Shown here in pieces: positions 1 through 6,594 of a stretch of 8,969 nt of DNA. The notes beneath the pieces were generated by a model. It was not told the DNA's origin and did no database searches. It saw only the letters and a program-made list of their open reading frames with translations. Each line of letters opens with the position of its first letter. Positions within the stretch are counted from its first letter, which is position 1. The DNA is from Bacteroidota bacterium (GTDB lineage: Bacteria > Bacteroidota > Bacteroidia > Flavobacteriales > Flavobacteriaceae): contig JAJYTI010000087.1 of the NCBI GenBank assembly GCA_021793135.1, positions 1-8,969 of the forward strand, in the 5' to 3' direction. The position numbers were made by a program, and so were the translations under genes.

Positions 1-258
1 ATATATTTGGTCGGCCTACAAGAATTAGGTCAAATACATAGAAAGTTTAAAAAAGACGAAAAAATAAATTTGATGCATATCGCTATTTGTCGATTACTAG
101 AACCATACGGATACTATTCGTTCGATTTCTTTGACGACGATGGCTGGCCACACTATAAACTAGAAGAAAATTTACCTCCGCTTAGAGCAGGAGAACAATC
201 CCTGCTTATGAAAGAAGCTATAGTATATTATTTCGTAGAGAATAAGTACATCCAATAA
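1..258 (+). CDS. Unrecognised small protein, 3' part only (5' end outside window)
   Basis: The frame is open from the first base of the window and ends with TAA at 256-258, giving 85 residues. The first two codons (ATA TAT) precede a TTG at 7. Because the frame is still open at the edge, that TTG is unlikely to be the true start and the gene probably begins upstream. The visible part looks soluble. It has a lysine-rich amphipathic stretch (KFKKDEKIN), an acidic aromatic centre (FDFFDDDGWPHY) and a predicted C-terminal helix ending in YYFVENKYIQ. There is no membrane segment, signal peptide or known catalytic motif. It lies 84 bases upstream of pheS on the same strand, and pheS seems to have its own promoter box in the gap. 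I do not recognise the family. The codon pattern and aromatic-rich composition look like those of a real protein. Confidence 0.6.
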   Translation: MYLVGLQELGQIHRKFKKDEKINLMHIAICRLLEPYGYYSFDFFDDDGWPHYKLEENLPPLRAGEQSLLMKEAIVYYFVENKYIQ

Positions 259-315
259 ACAAATAAACAGCATTTAGAAGCTTTTATAAATTACTAGATA
301 TCAAGCATAAATATG

Positions 316-323
316 TATTTTTG
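316..323 (+). promoter_or_regulatory. Candidate Bacteroidota -7 box for pheS
   Basis: TATTTTTG matches the TAnnTTTG -7 consensus of Bacteroidota housekeeping promoters at every fixed position. It would place the transcript start near 328-331, about 13 bases before the pheS ATG at 343. No clear TTTG -33 element lies 19-21 bases upstream, so the call rests on one box in an AT-rich spacer. Confidence 0.4.
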
Positions 324-342
324 TAGCTTGTAAACCACAATT

Positions 343-1362
343 ATGATTCAGGAAATACAACAACACTTAAAGGAAGTAGAAAAATTTGTACCTAAAAATT
401 TAGAAGAGATTGAAGCATTCCGCATCAAATACTTATCTAAAAAAGGAATTTTAAACGGTTTTTTTAAAGCTTTTAAAGAAGTTCCAGGTGATCAAAAGAA
501 AGAATACGGGCAAGTAGTTAATGCACTTAAAAACAAACTAGAAGAGACCGTAAATAATTGGAAAGAAACCTTACAATCTAACGAAGAGGAAAAAGGTTTC
601 TATGGAGATCTTACTAGACCAGGAGAACAAATTTCACTTGGGTCTCGTCATCCTATTTCCATTGTACGAAACAAAATTGTAGATATATTCTCTAGAATTG
701 GGTTTACAATATCCGAAGGTCCCGAAGTAGAAGATGATTGGCACAATTTCTCTGCATTAAACTTACCTGAATATCACCCAGCAAGAGACATGCAAGATAC
801 GTTCTTTATACAAACCGATCCTTCTATTCTATTGCGTACACACACCTCATCGGTACAAGTACGTTATATGGAAGAAAACCAACCGCCTATCCGAACTATT
901 TCGCCAGGGCGTGTATATCGTAACGAGGATATTTCTTCTAGATCACATTGTTTTTTCCACCAAGTAGAAGGTTTGTATATCGATAAAAATGTAAGTTTTG
1001 CTGATTTAAAACAAACCTTACAATATTTTACTACACAAATGTTTGGTAAGTCGGAAATCCGACTACGCCCCTCCTACTTCCCATTTACAGAGCCTAGTGC
1101 CGAGGTAGACGTGTATTGGGGATTAGAAACAGAAACCGATTACCGAATGACTAAAGGTACCGGATGGTTAGAAATTATGGGATGTGGAATGGTAGATCCG
1201 AATGTACTTAAAAACTGTGGAATAGACCCTGAAGTATATTCTGGTTTTGCATTTGGAATGGGAATAGATAGAATCGCTCTGTTGAATTATCAAATTCCTG
1301 ATATTCGTATGCTTAGTGAAAATGATATGCGTTTCTTAAGTCAATTTAAAAGCATAAGATAA
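343..1362 (+). CDS. pheS: Phenylalanine--tRNA ligase alpha subunit (PheS)
   Basis: This is the catalytic chain of the cytoplasmic alpha2-beta2 enzyme that charges tRNA-Phe with phenylalanine using ATP. It has 339 residues, normal for bacterial PheS. Residues 1 to about 90 are the lysine- and glutamate-rich N-terminal coiled-coil arm that contacts tRNA. The class II synthetase core follows: RTHTSS at 165-170, motif 2 in the stretch GRVYRNEDISSRSHCFFHQVEG, and motif 3 as GFAFGMGIDRIALL from residue 301, with Arg310 the motif 3 arginine. The ATG at 343 gives the expected N-terminus (MIQEIQQHLKEVEKF). No Shine-Dalgarno sequence precedes it, which is usual in this phylum. pheT is not next to it, so the beta chain must be encoded elsewhere. 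The TAA stop overlaps the start of the next gene by one base. Confidence 0.97.
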   Translation: MIQEIQQHLKEVEKFVPKNLEEIEAFRIKYLSKKGILNGFFKAFKEVPGDQKKEYGQVVNALKNKLEETVNNWKETLQSNEEEKGFYGDLTRPGEQISLGSRHPISIVRNKIVDIFSRIGFTISEGPEVEDDWHNFSALNLPEYHPARDMQDTFFIQTDPSILLRTHTSSVQVRYMEENQPPIRTISPGRVYRNEDISSRSHCFFHQVEGLYIDKNVSFADLKQTLQYFTTQMFGKSEIRLRPSYFPFTEPSAEVDVYWGLETETDYRMTKGTGWLEIMGCGMVDPNVLKNCGIDPEVYSGFAFGMGIDRIALLNYQIPDIRMLSENDMRFLSQFKSIR

Positions 1363-1757
1363 TGCGTAAAAAGATCGAAATACCTGTTTCTAGTGATGTT
1401 TATATAATCGCTACCAACGAATGGAATGATGAAAAAGCGTTCCAACAATGGAATATCTACTTAGTAAATCTAAAAAGAGAGCCAATAGAAATGGCTTTAA
1501 TCGTTTCTAGAGGTTTTTCTGATTCAAAAAAAACATCTATACTACGTCACGGAATTGGCGATATTCCTGCTAGAGAAAAACGTAAAATAGAAATGGTAGA
1601 TGAGCAAGTATTTGGTTTGACTAATGAATATATGGTTACTTATTTTTTTAATGGTAAAATGTATGAGAAAACATTCCAATTTCCACCAAATAGCATAAAA
1701 GAAGAAAACCAACAAAAGCTAAAAGACTCTATTTTTAAAGGAGTTATAGCAGAGTAA
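1362..1757 (+). CDS. Conserved-looking protein of unknown function coupled to pheS
   Basis: This 131-residue protein starts at an ATG whose A is the last base of the pheS TAA stop (TAATG). Ribosomes can therefore terminate and restart there, and the two proteins are probably made from one message. I do not recognise a named domain. The composition suggests a small soluble beta-rich fold: alternating hydrophobic strands such as SDVYIIAT, WNIYLVNL, EMALIVSRG and YMVTYFFNGKMYEKTFQFPP, then a short C-terminal helix. No signal peptide, membrane helix, cysteine cluster or catalytic motif is visible. I have a general impression that similar small proteins accompany pheS in flavobacteria, but I cannot confirm it here. 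A role linked to the synthetase is inferred only from the overlap. A strong terminator follows 20 bases after the stop, so this is the last gene of the unit. Confidence 0.85.
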   Translation: MRKKIEIPVSSDVYIIATNEWNDEKAFQQWNIYLVNLKREPIEMALIVSRGFSDSKKTSILRHGIGDIPAREKRKIEMVDEQVFGLTNEYMVTYFFNGKMYEKTFQFPPNSIKEENQQKLKDSIFKGVIAE

Positions 1758-1777
1758 AAAATATATCTTTTTTTAAG

Positions 1778-1817
1778 AAACGAGCCTTCTTAATCATTCG
1801 ACTAAGAAGGCTCGTTT
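1778..1817. terminator. Bidirectional intrinsic terminator between pheS unit and gpsA
   Basis: A perfect 15-bp stem pairs 1778-1792 (AAACGAGCCTTCTTA) with 1803-1817 (TAAGAAGGCTCGTTT) around a 10-base loop. Read on the plus strand, the stem runs into TTTTATTTTATTTC, a good U-tract. Read on the minus strand it is followed by TCTTAAAAAAAG, a weaker tail. It lies between two convergent genes, 20 bases after the upstream stop and 22 bases beyond the gpsA stop, so it can serve both. Confidence 0.9.
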
Positions 1818-1839
1818 TATTTTATTTCAATAAAAAGTT

Positions 1840-2844
1840 TTAATCTAACTTATCGGTAAGTTTTTCAAATGCTTTTTTTGGATCTTTATTTTCGTACAAG
1901 ATTTTATAAACGGTTTTAATTATGGGTACCTTAGCCTTGTTCTTACGCTGTTGGTTTAACATATAAGCGCTTTTAGCGGCAAAATAACCTTCTGCCACCA
2001 TATTCATCTCTAATTGCGCACTACGAACAGTATAACCTTTCCCTATCATATTACCAAAAGTTCGGTTTCTACTAAAAATAGAATATCCTGTTACCAGCAA
2101 ATCGCCCAAATAGCCTGAGTCGTTAATATTACGCTTTGTATTATGTACTTTCTTTACATAGCGCTTCATCTCTCGAACAGCATTACTCATAAGTACACTT
2201 TGAAAGTTATCACCATATCCTAACCCATGAGCTATCCCTGCAGCAACAGCATAGATATTCTTCAACATGGCTGCATATTCCAAGCCTAATACATCATCGC
2301 TTATTTTACATTTTATATAATGACTACGAAGACAAGTAGCTAGTACTTGTGATATTTCCTCATCTGCAGATGCTAAAGTTAAATATGAAAGTCGCTCTAG
2401 TGCTACTTCCTCTGCATGACAAGGTCCAGAAATAACTCCTATGTTACTAAAAGGAACTTTGTAATGCGTATTAAAATGCTCTCCTACTATCAAACTGCTC
2501 TCAGGAACAATTCCTTTTATAGCAGAAAAAACCACCTTATTTTCTAGAGACTTTGGTGTTATTTTATTCAATTCAGATTGCAAATAAGCAGAAGGAATTA
2601 CAAAAATCAAGTAATCTGCATATGCTACCATGGCCTCCATATCCGAACTGATGTATAACTGATCTGTATCAAACTGTACCGAACTTAAATAATTCGGATT
2701 ATGATGATATTCTCTTAGGTGTTTAATAGTATTCTCATTACGCATATACCACCCAACTTCTTTCAGGTTTTCGCATAACATTTTTACAATGGCCGTAGCC
2801 CAACTACCTCCACCAAATACGGCTATTTTAGGATAATCTGACAT
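1840..2844 (-). CDS. gpsA: Glycerol-3-phosphate dehydrogenase [NAD(P)+] (GpsA)
   Basis: GpsA reduces dihydroxyacetone phosphate to sn-glycerol 3-phosphate with NAD(P)H in the cytoplasm and supplies the backbone for phospholipids. The 334-residue length is normal. The N-terminal Rossmann domain begins at once, with the nucleotide-binding turn VFGGGSWATA (Gly11, Gly13, Ala16). SAIKGI carries the conserved Lys110. SGPCHAEEVA at 139-147 is the family's GPS/T-x-A-x-E motif with Cys in place of Ser, a variant I associate with Bacteroidota. The C-terminal substrate domain has AAMLKNIYAVAAGIAHGLG with Lys195, YLGDLLVTG with Asp248, and the phosphate-binding SRNRTFG (Arg259, Arg261). The ATG at 2844 is the natural start, because residue 7 already begins the first beta strand. 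The gene stands alone, with a shared terminator downstream and a divergent transporter gene upstream. Confidence 0.96.
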   Translation of the reverse strand: MSDYPKIAVFGGGSWATAIVKMLCENLKEVGWYMRNENTIKHLREYHHNPNYLSSVQFDTDQLYISSDMEAMVAYADYLIFVIPSAYLQSELNKITPKSLENKVVFSAIKGIVPESSLIVGEHFNTHYKVPFSNIGVISGPCHAEEVALERLSYLTLASADEEISQVLATCLRSHYIKCKISDDVLGLEYAAMLKNIYAVAAGIAHGLGYGDNFQSVLMSNAVREMKRYVKKVHNTKRNINDSGYLGDLLVTGYSIFSRNRTFGNMIGKGYTVRSAQLEMNMVAEGYFAAKSAYMLNQQRKNKAKVPIIKTVYKILYENKDPKKAFEKLTDKLD

Positions 2845-2866
2845 TTTTAAATTTTAAAATAGTCTA

Positions 2867-2874
2867 CAAAAGTA
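2867..2874 (-). promoter_or_regulatory. Candidate Bacteroidota -7 box for gpsA
   Basis: Read on the minus strand this is TACTTTTG, a full match to TAnnTTTG, ending 22 bases before the gpsA ATG. A transcript would start near 2859-2862, leaving a 5' leader of about 15-18 bases. No convincing TTTG -33 box is seen at the expected distance. Confidence 0.42.
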
Positions 2875-2887
2875 AGCAATAATTGCT
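2875..2887. repeat. Inverted repeat AGCAAT-A-ATTGCT upstream of gpsA
   Basis: Two perfect 6-base arms flank a single central base, immediately upstream of the gpsA -7 box on the minus strand. That places it in the promoter spacer, where a dimeric regulator could block RNA polymerase. The loop is far too short for a hairpin, so if functional it is a protein site. It is short enough to occur by chance in AT-rich DNA. Confidence 0.3.
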
Positions 2888-2890
2888 ATG

Positions 2891-2915
2891 TTTAAGCATG
2901 ACAAGTCTGCTTGAA
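2891..2915. repeat. Imperfect inverted repeat upstream of gpsA promoter
   Basis: Outer arms TTTAAGCA (2891-2898) and TGCTTGAA (2908-2915) pair at 7 of 8 positions, and inner arms GAC (2900-2902) and GTC (2905-2907) continue the symmetry around AA. One unpaired base (T2899) interrupts the left side. It would lie about 30-55 bases upstream of the predicted gpsA transcript start, a usual place for an operator. No partner regulator is visible in the window. Confidence 0.3.
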
Positions 2916-3136
2916 CTATATTATGTATATAAAAATTACATCTAGCTAGAGCTCCTATCGAAATTATATATTTTCTACTGTTAAGTAAAATGATAATTAT
3001 ATTAATATAAAGATACTTATTGAAAATATATAAATTAAAATGTTATTTTATTAATTAAATTACTTTTTTAATACTTAAAACTATTTATCCATTTATAAAA
3101 AATAATAAACTTTTATCTGCCTCCATTGCTATAATA

Positions 3137-4570
3137 GTGATTATTGCATTTTATATGTTTATAAATCCACAAGTATTCTATGAACAGATTTCAATGCTTT
3201 CCATTCATATACGCGAATATTTTGGGGCATTTTATCTATGGCTTGGATTAGGATGTGTGTTATTTCTATTAGCAATTGCATGTTTGCCTTTAGGGAAAAT
3301 TAGATTAGGAAAAGAACCACCAGAATTTTCTACTCTTTCGTGGATTGCAATGCTGTATAGTGCTGGAATGGGAGCAGGAATCTTACTGCGTGCCGTGCAA
3401 GAACCAGTATTTATGTTACATAACACCCCGATAGACACTCTATCTAATATAGAAACTATTGCTCTAGAATACACATTCTACCAATGGGGATTTACTGCAT
3501 GGGCATTTTATGTGTTTTTTGCAGTTATTATGGGGTATTATCTTTTTGTACGAAAAAAATCTATATTACTTAGCACTGCCTTTCAAAAACAAAAACAAAG
3601 AAGTTGGATTAAGCTTGTAGATTTACTTACTGTACTAACTACTGTAATCGGTATTGTTGCTGCTATAGGATTGGGCACGGAACAAATAGAAGGTGGTCTA
3701 ACATATTTTTTTGAATTGCAAGACTCCTACCCTTTTGCTATTATTTTCACGCTACTTATTTTTGCTTTAAGTTTCTATTCTGCTTATCGAGGTGTAAATC
3801 GAGGTATAAAATACTTGTCCAATATTAATATTGGAATTACGATACTTCTTCTCCTATTTGTTTTTCTTTTTAGTGATATTATAGAAATATTCAGTCAGTT
3901 TTCTAAAGCGATTTATACTTATATAATCGACTTTATTCCGATGAGTCTTGCTATTGGAAAATATAATCCAGGACAAGAGTTTTTGACTAGCTGGACGTAT
4001 TATTATTGGGCTTTTTGGTTAGCATGGGCACCATTTACAGGGATTTTTATTGCAAGGATTTCACGTGGTAGGAGTTTACGACAAATCATTTTTGGAGCAA
4101 TTATTATTCCTTCTGTAGGTAGTTTTTTCTGGTTTACCGTTTTTGGAAGTTCTGCCTTTGAGCTTATTGGTCAGATGCCTAATTACGCAGGGGAATTTGA
4201 CAACGTATTCTCTTCTATTTTTGTATTTTTAAGTCATTATCCGCTTTATAGCGTTACTGCTATGGTCACTATACTTTTATTAGTGGGATTCCTTGTTACT
4301 TCTGCCGATTCGGCCATTTATGTACTCAGCATGTTTTCTGATCATGGAAAAGAACAACCAAAAAAATCCCATCGCCTTATATGGGCCATCCTCATGTTAT
4401 TACTTACCGAAGCTATTCTTATATTAAGTTTGTATAGTTCAGCTACCAATGTGTTATCGGCAGTAGAAAAATTATTGATTATCACTTCGCTACCTTTTGC
4501 TTTCCTCACTGTAATAATTGCTATTCGATGGGTAATAGACTACTGGCAAAATAGAAAAAGATTTAAATAA
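3137..4570 (+). CDS. BCCT-family (betaine/choline/carnitine type) transporter
   Basis: This is an integral membrane secondary transporter of the BCCT family, whose members import betaine, choline, carnitine or related solutes, often with Na+. From the GTG at 3137 it has 477 residues with about 12 membrane segments. Family marks include KIRLG-KEPPEFSTLSWIAMLYSAGMGAG (Gly77, Gly79, Gly81), the QWGFTAWAFY helix (Trp117, Trp122), NRGIKYLSNINIG, and the aromatic box WAFWLAWAPFTGIFIARISRGR. In that box Trp291, Trp294 and Trp297 are kept, but the second Trp of the usual WAWW is Phe293. VTSADSAIYVLSMFSD lies near residues 388-402. Helix 2 has LLRAVQEP where relatives have FFGVAEP. The substrate cannot be told. 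The start is doubtful: the frame is open from 3059, and residues just before the GTG (LLSASIAII) complete membrane helix 1, yet no canonical start codon occurs there. The gene stands alone and is divergent from gpsA. Confidence 0.9.
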   Translation: MIIAFYMFINPQVFYEQISMLSIHIREYFGAFYLWLGLGCVLFLLAIACLPLGKIRLGKEPPEFSTLSWIAMLYSAGMGAGILLRAVQEPVFMLHNTPIDTLSNIETIALEYTFYQWGFTAWAFYVFFAVIMGYYLFVRKKSILLSTAFQKQKQRSWIKLVDLLTVLTTVIGIVAAIGLGTEQIEGGLTYFFELQDSYPFAIIFTLLIFALSFYSAYRGVNRGIKYLSNINIGITILLLLFVFLFSDIIEIFSQFSKAIYTYIIDFIPMSLAIGKYNPGQEFLTSWTYYYWAFWLAWAPFTGIFIARISRGRSLRQIIFGAIIIPSVGSFFWFTVFGSSAFELIGQMPNYAGEFDNVFSSIFVFLSHYPLYSVTAMVTILLLVGFLVTSADSAIYVLSMFSDHGKEQPKKSHRLIWAILMLLLTEAILILSLYSSATNVLSAVEKLLIITSLPFAFLTVIIAIRWVIDYWQNRKRFK

Positions 4571-4573
4571 AAA

Positions 4574-4603
4574 CACCCACCTTAAAAAAAATCAAGATGG
4601 GTG
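4574..4603 (-). terminator. Intrinsic terminator, best for the minus-strand aminopeptidase gene
   Basis: Arms CACCCACCTT (4574-4583) and AAGATGGGTG (4594-4603) form a 10-bp stem with a 10-base loop. In plus-strand RNA one pair is a C-A mismatch and the stem is followed by AAAATTATATTC, with no U-tract. In minus-strand RNA the same position is a G-U wobble and the stem runs into UUUUUAUUU. It therefore suits the aminopeptidase transcript, whose stop lies about 50 bases upstream of it, and may work less well for the BCCT gene ending at 4570. Confidence 0.75.
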
Positions 4604-4652
4604 AAAATTATATTCTAGTTGACTTTTGCTCAATTATTAATGACTACTTATA

Positions 4653-6422
4653 TTAAATCGGTTTAACTAATTCCAAGAACCATTCTTTAACCTCTCCCTC
4701 TAGATGTGGAGCTAGTTTTTCTTCACAAGTTTTATGGTAATCGTTTAGCCAATCTATCTCTTCTTGCGACAACATATCTTTTAGTACAATACTAGTAAAG
4801 AAAGGACATAAAGTAAGAGTTTCAAATTCATAGAACGTATTCCATTCTGTTTTTTTCCATTCTTTTACTACGATTAAGTTTTCGTGACGGATACCATATT
4901 TTCCTTCTACATAGTACCCTGGCTCATTAGAAAGTACCATACCTTCTACTAAATCCACAGGATTCAAATCTTTACGAATGTTTTGTGGTCCTTCATGCAC
5001 ATTCATAAAGCTACCTACCCCATGGCCTGTACCGTGATTATAGTCTTTCCCATCTTGCCAAAGTGCCATTCTTGCAAAAGCATCTAAATGCACTCCTTTG
5101 GTGCCTTTTGGAAATTTCACCATAGAAAGTCTAATCATTCCCTGCAAAACACGAGTAACATCTTCTTTAAACTCTTCGTTCACTTCGCCCAATGGTAAAG
5201 TTCGAGTAATGTCTGTTGTACCTTCTAAATATTGTCCACCAGAATCTACTAGAATACTGCCTTCATTAGTCACTTCTGCACTACCCTTTTCTGGAGCTGA
5301 ATAATGAATTATCGCTCCATTTCCCTTGTATCCAACAATACTATCAAAACTGTTTCCTACAAAGTTTTTACCTTCTTTTCTAAACTCTAATAACTTCTGT
5401 CCTATTTGGTACTCATTCATTGGCTCTTTACCCACATTATGGGTTAACCAATGCAAGAATTTAACCATTGCAACCCCATCGCGAACCATAACCGTCTCAA
5501 AACCTTCTAGTTCTGCTCCATTCTTAATTGCTTTCATCAAATGACCAGGAACAGGTTTTTTGATAATAGTATTGTTTGCTTTTACCGCTTCAAAAATCGA
5601 TTGGTTACTATTTGGTGCTATTAAAATAGATTCGTCTTTTAATGAAGCTAAATAGTCAAAGAAATCCTCATATTCCTTCACTTCTACTCCGGAATCTTTC
5701 ATTAGTTTTTTGGCATCTTCTTCTAGCTTTTCCGTATCTACAAATAGAATTGCTTTATCCATAGAAATATAGATATATCCTAGAAAAACTGGATTACAAT
5801 CTACATCGCTACCACGAAGATTCACCGTCCAAGCCACATCGTCAAGACTAGATATCAAGTGAGCGGTAGCATCTTCCTTTTTCATTTTCTCACGAATTTC
5901 CGTGAGTTTTTCTACTACCGAACGTCCTGCAAGCTCTATTGGATGAACAAATACAGGATTTTTGCTCGGTGTACCTCTATCTGACCAAACCGTATTTAAA
6001 AGTGGTTTGTCTATCAGCTTTCTATTTTTCTTTTCTAATTTTGCTTTTACATCTTCCCAATTTGCATTGGAAGTAGCAAGTGCATTTACTGCAACGATAG
6101 CATTTTCCGAAGTTTGCGAAATAATCCAATCGATATAATTCGGAGTCCCTTCTATCCCATCTTTAAACAAATCGATTCCCGAACCTTTTAATTCGATAGG
6201 CGCTTGAGTAAAGTAACGTCCATCTGTCCATAATCCTGCTTTATCCAAAGTTACTACCACAAATCCAGCAGAACCCGTAAATCCTGATAACCAGGTACGT
6301 TCTTGCCATTGCTCTGGCAAATACTCACTCATATGAGGATCGGCAGAATACACTATAAAGGCATCGATATTATTTCTCTTCATTTCTTCTCTTAGAGAAG
6401 CTACTTTTTCTTTTGCTGTCAT
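4653..6422 (-). CDS. Xaa-Pro aminopeptidase, M24B family (aminopeptidase P)
   Basis: This metallopeptidase removes the N-terminal residue from peptides whose second residue is proline, helping to recycle proline-containing peptides. It has 589 residues in the three-domain layout of eukaryotic cytosolic aminopeptidase P, longer than the roughly 440-residue E. coli PepP. Two creatinase-like N-terminal domains span about 1-140 and 155-300. The pita-bread catalytic domain spans about 305-525, and a C-terminal M24 tail follows. All five metal ligands are visible: Asp393 in LVDSGG, Asp404 in TTDITRT, His467 in HGTGHGVG, Glu500 in VLSNEPGYY and Glu514 in IRHENL. His463 and His476 fit the substrate-side histidines. 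No signal peptide is seen, so it is probably cytoplasmic. The ATG at 6422 gives a normal N-terminus (MTAKEKVASLREEM). It is a single gene, divergent from queA, with its own terminator. Confidence 0.95.
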   Translation of the reverse strand: MTAKEKVASLREEMKRNNIDAFIVYSADPHMSEYLPEQWQERTWLSGFTGSAGFVVVTLDKAGLWTDGRYFTQAPIELKGSGIDLFKDGIEGTPNYIDWIISQTSENAIVAVNALATSNANWEDVKAKLEKKNRKLIDKPLLNTVWSDRGTPSKNPVFVHPIELAGRSVVEKLTEIREKMKKEDATAHLISSLDDVAWTVNLRGSDVDCNPVFLGYIYISMDKAILFVDTEKLEEDAKKLMKDSGVEVKEYEDFFDYLASLKDESILIAPNSNQSIFEAVKANNTIIKKPVPGHLMKAIKNGAELEGFETVMVRDGVAMVKFLHWLTHNVGKEPMNEYQIGQKLLEFRKEGKNFVGNSFDSIVGYKGNGAIIHYSAPEKGSAEVTNEGSILVDSGGQYLEGTTDITRTLPLGEVNEEFKEDVTRVLQGMIRLSMVKFPKGTKGVHLDAFARMALWQDGKDYNHGTGHGVGSFMNVHEGPQNIRKDLNPVDLVEGMVLSNEPGYYVEGKYGIRHENLIVVKEWKKTEWNTFYEFETLTLCPFFTSIVLKDMLSQEEIDWLNDYHKTCEEKLAPHLEGEVKEWFLELVKPI

Positions 6423-6445
6423 AGTTCGAATTTTGAAGCCGAAAG

Positions 6446-6458
6446 GTACAAAATGTAC
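6446..6458. repeat. Inverted repeat GTACA-AAA-TGTAC upstream of the aminopeptidase gene
   Basis: Two perfect 5-base arms around AAA lie 24 bases upstream of the aminopeptidase ATG. On the minus strand the same bases contain TACATTTTG, a -7-like box with one extra spacer base (TA-N3-TTTG). It could be a promoter with an overlapping operator, but either match alone is weak. Confidence 0.25.
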
Positions 6459-6482
6459 AAGGGAATTTAAAGAAGATTAACC

Positions 6483-6500
6483 TGCTTATTAGAATAAGCA
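6483..6500. repeat. Perfect 18-bp inverted repeat in the divergent aminopeptidase/queA region
   Basis: TGCTTATT (6483-6490) and AATAAGCA (6493-6500) are exact reverse complements separated by AG. A further half-site, AATAAGC, occurs at 6530-6536. With a 2-base gap and no U-tract it is not a terminator. It sits about 60 bases from one start codon and 95 from the other, where a dimeric helix-turn-helix regulator could act on both genes. No regulator gene is in the window. Confidence 0.45.
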
Positions 6501-6582
6501 CCAAGGTTTTGTCTTTAATTCCATTTGCGAATAAGCTATCATAAAAAATAAAAAGTAAAAGTGTTTATTTGTAAAGATTTTA

Positions 6583-6590
6583 GAACTTTG
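6583..6590 (+). promoter_or_regulatory. Candidate -7 box directly before queA
   Basis: GAACTTTG matches TAnnTTTG at five of six fixed positions and ends 4 bases before the queA ATG. If real, transcription would begin at or next to the start codon, giving a leaderless or nearly leaderless message. No -33 box is seen at the normal spacing, so confidence is low. Confidence 0.25.
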
Positions 6591-6594
6591 CGCC

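Larger units (their letters stand above)
2845..3136. other. Divergent AT-rich intergenic region between gpsA and the BCCT gene
   Basis: This 292-base region separates two divergent genes. The gpsA side holds the -7 box at 2867-2874 and two inverted repeats. The middle (about 2960-3060) is almost pure A/T and rich in stops in all frames. The last 78 bases (3059-3136) are open in the BCCT reading frame and probably encode the true N-terminus of that protein, although they contain no ATG, GTG or TTG codon in frame. I found no TTTG anywhere on the plus strand here, so I cannot place a promoter for the transporter. Confidence 0.6.

Noticed and set aside
2941..2954. Palindromes TCTAGCTAGA and GAGCTC
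   Set aside because: Short, adjacent self-complementary words with no link to a promoter box or other repeat; probably chance.
3232..3474. Minus-strand open frame of 80 codons
   Set aside because: Antisense to conserved BCCT helices 1-3; a shadow of that gene.
5098..5544. Two plus-strand open frames (68 and 72 codons) at 5098-5304 and 5326-5544
   Set aside because: Both are antisense to the catalytic core of the aminopeptidase, whose metal ligands are all intact; they have no start signals or domains of their own.
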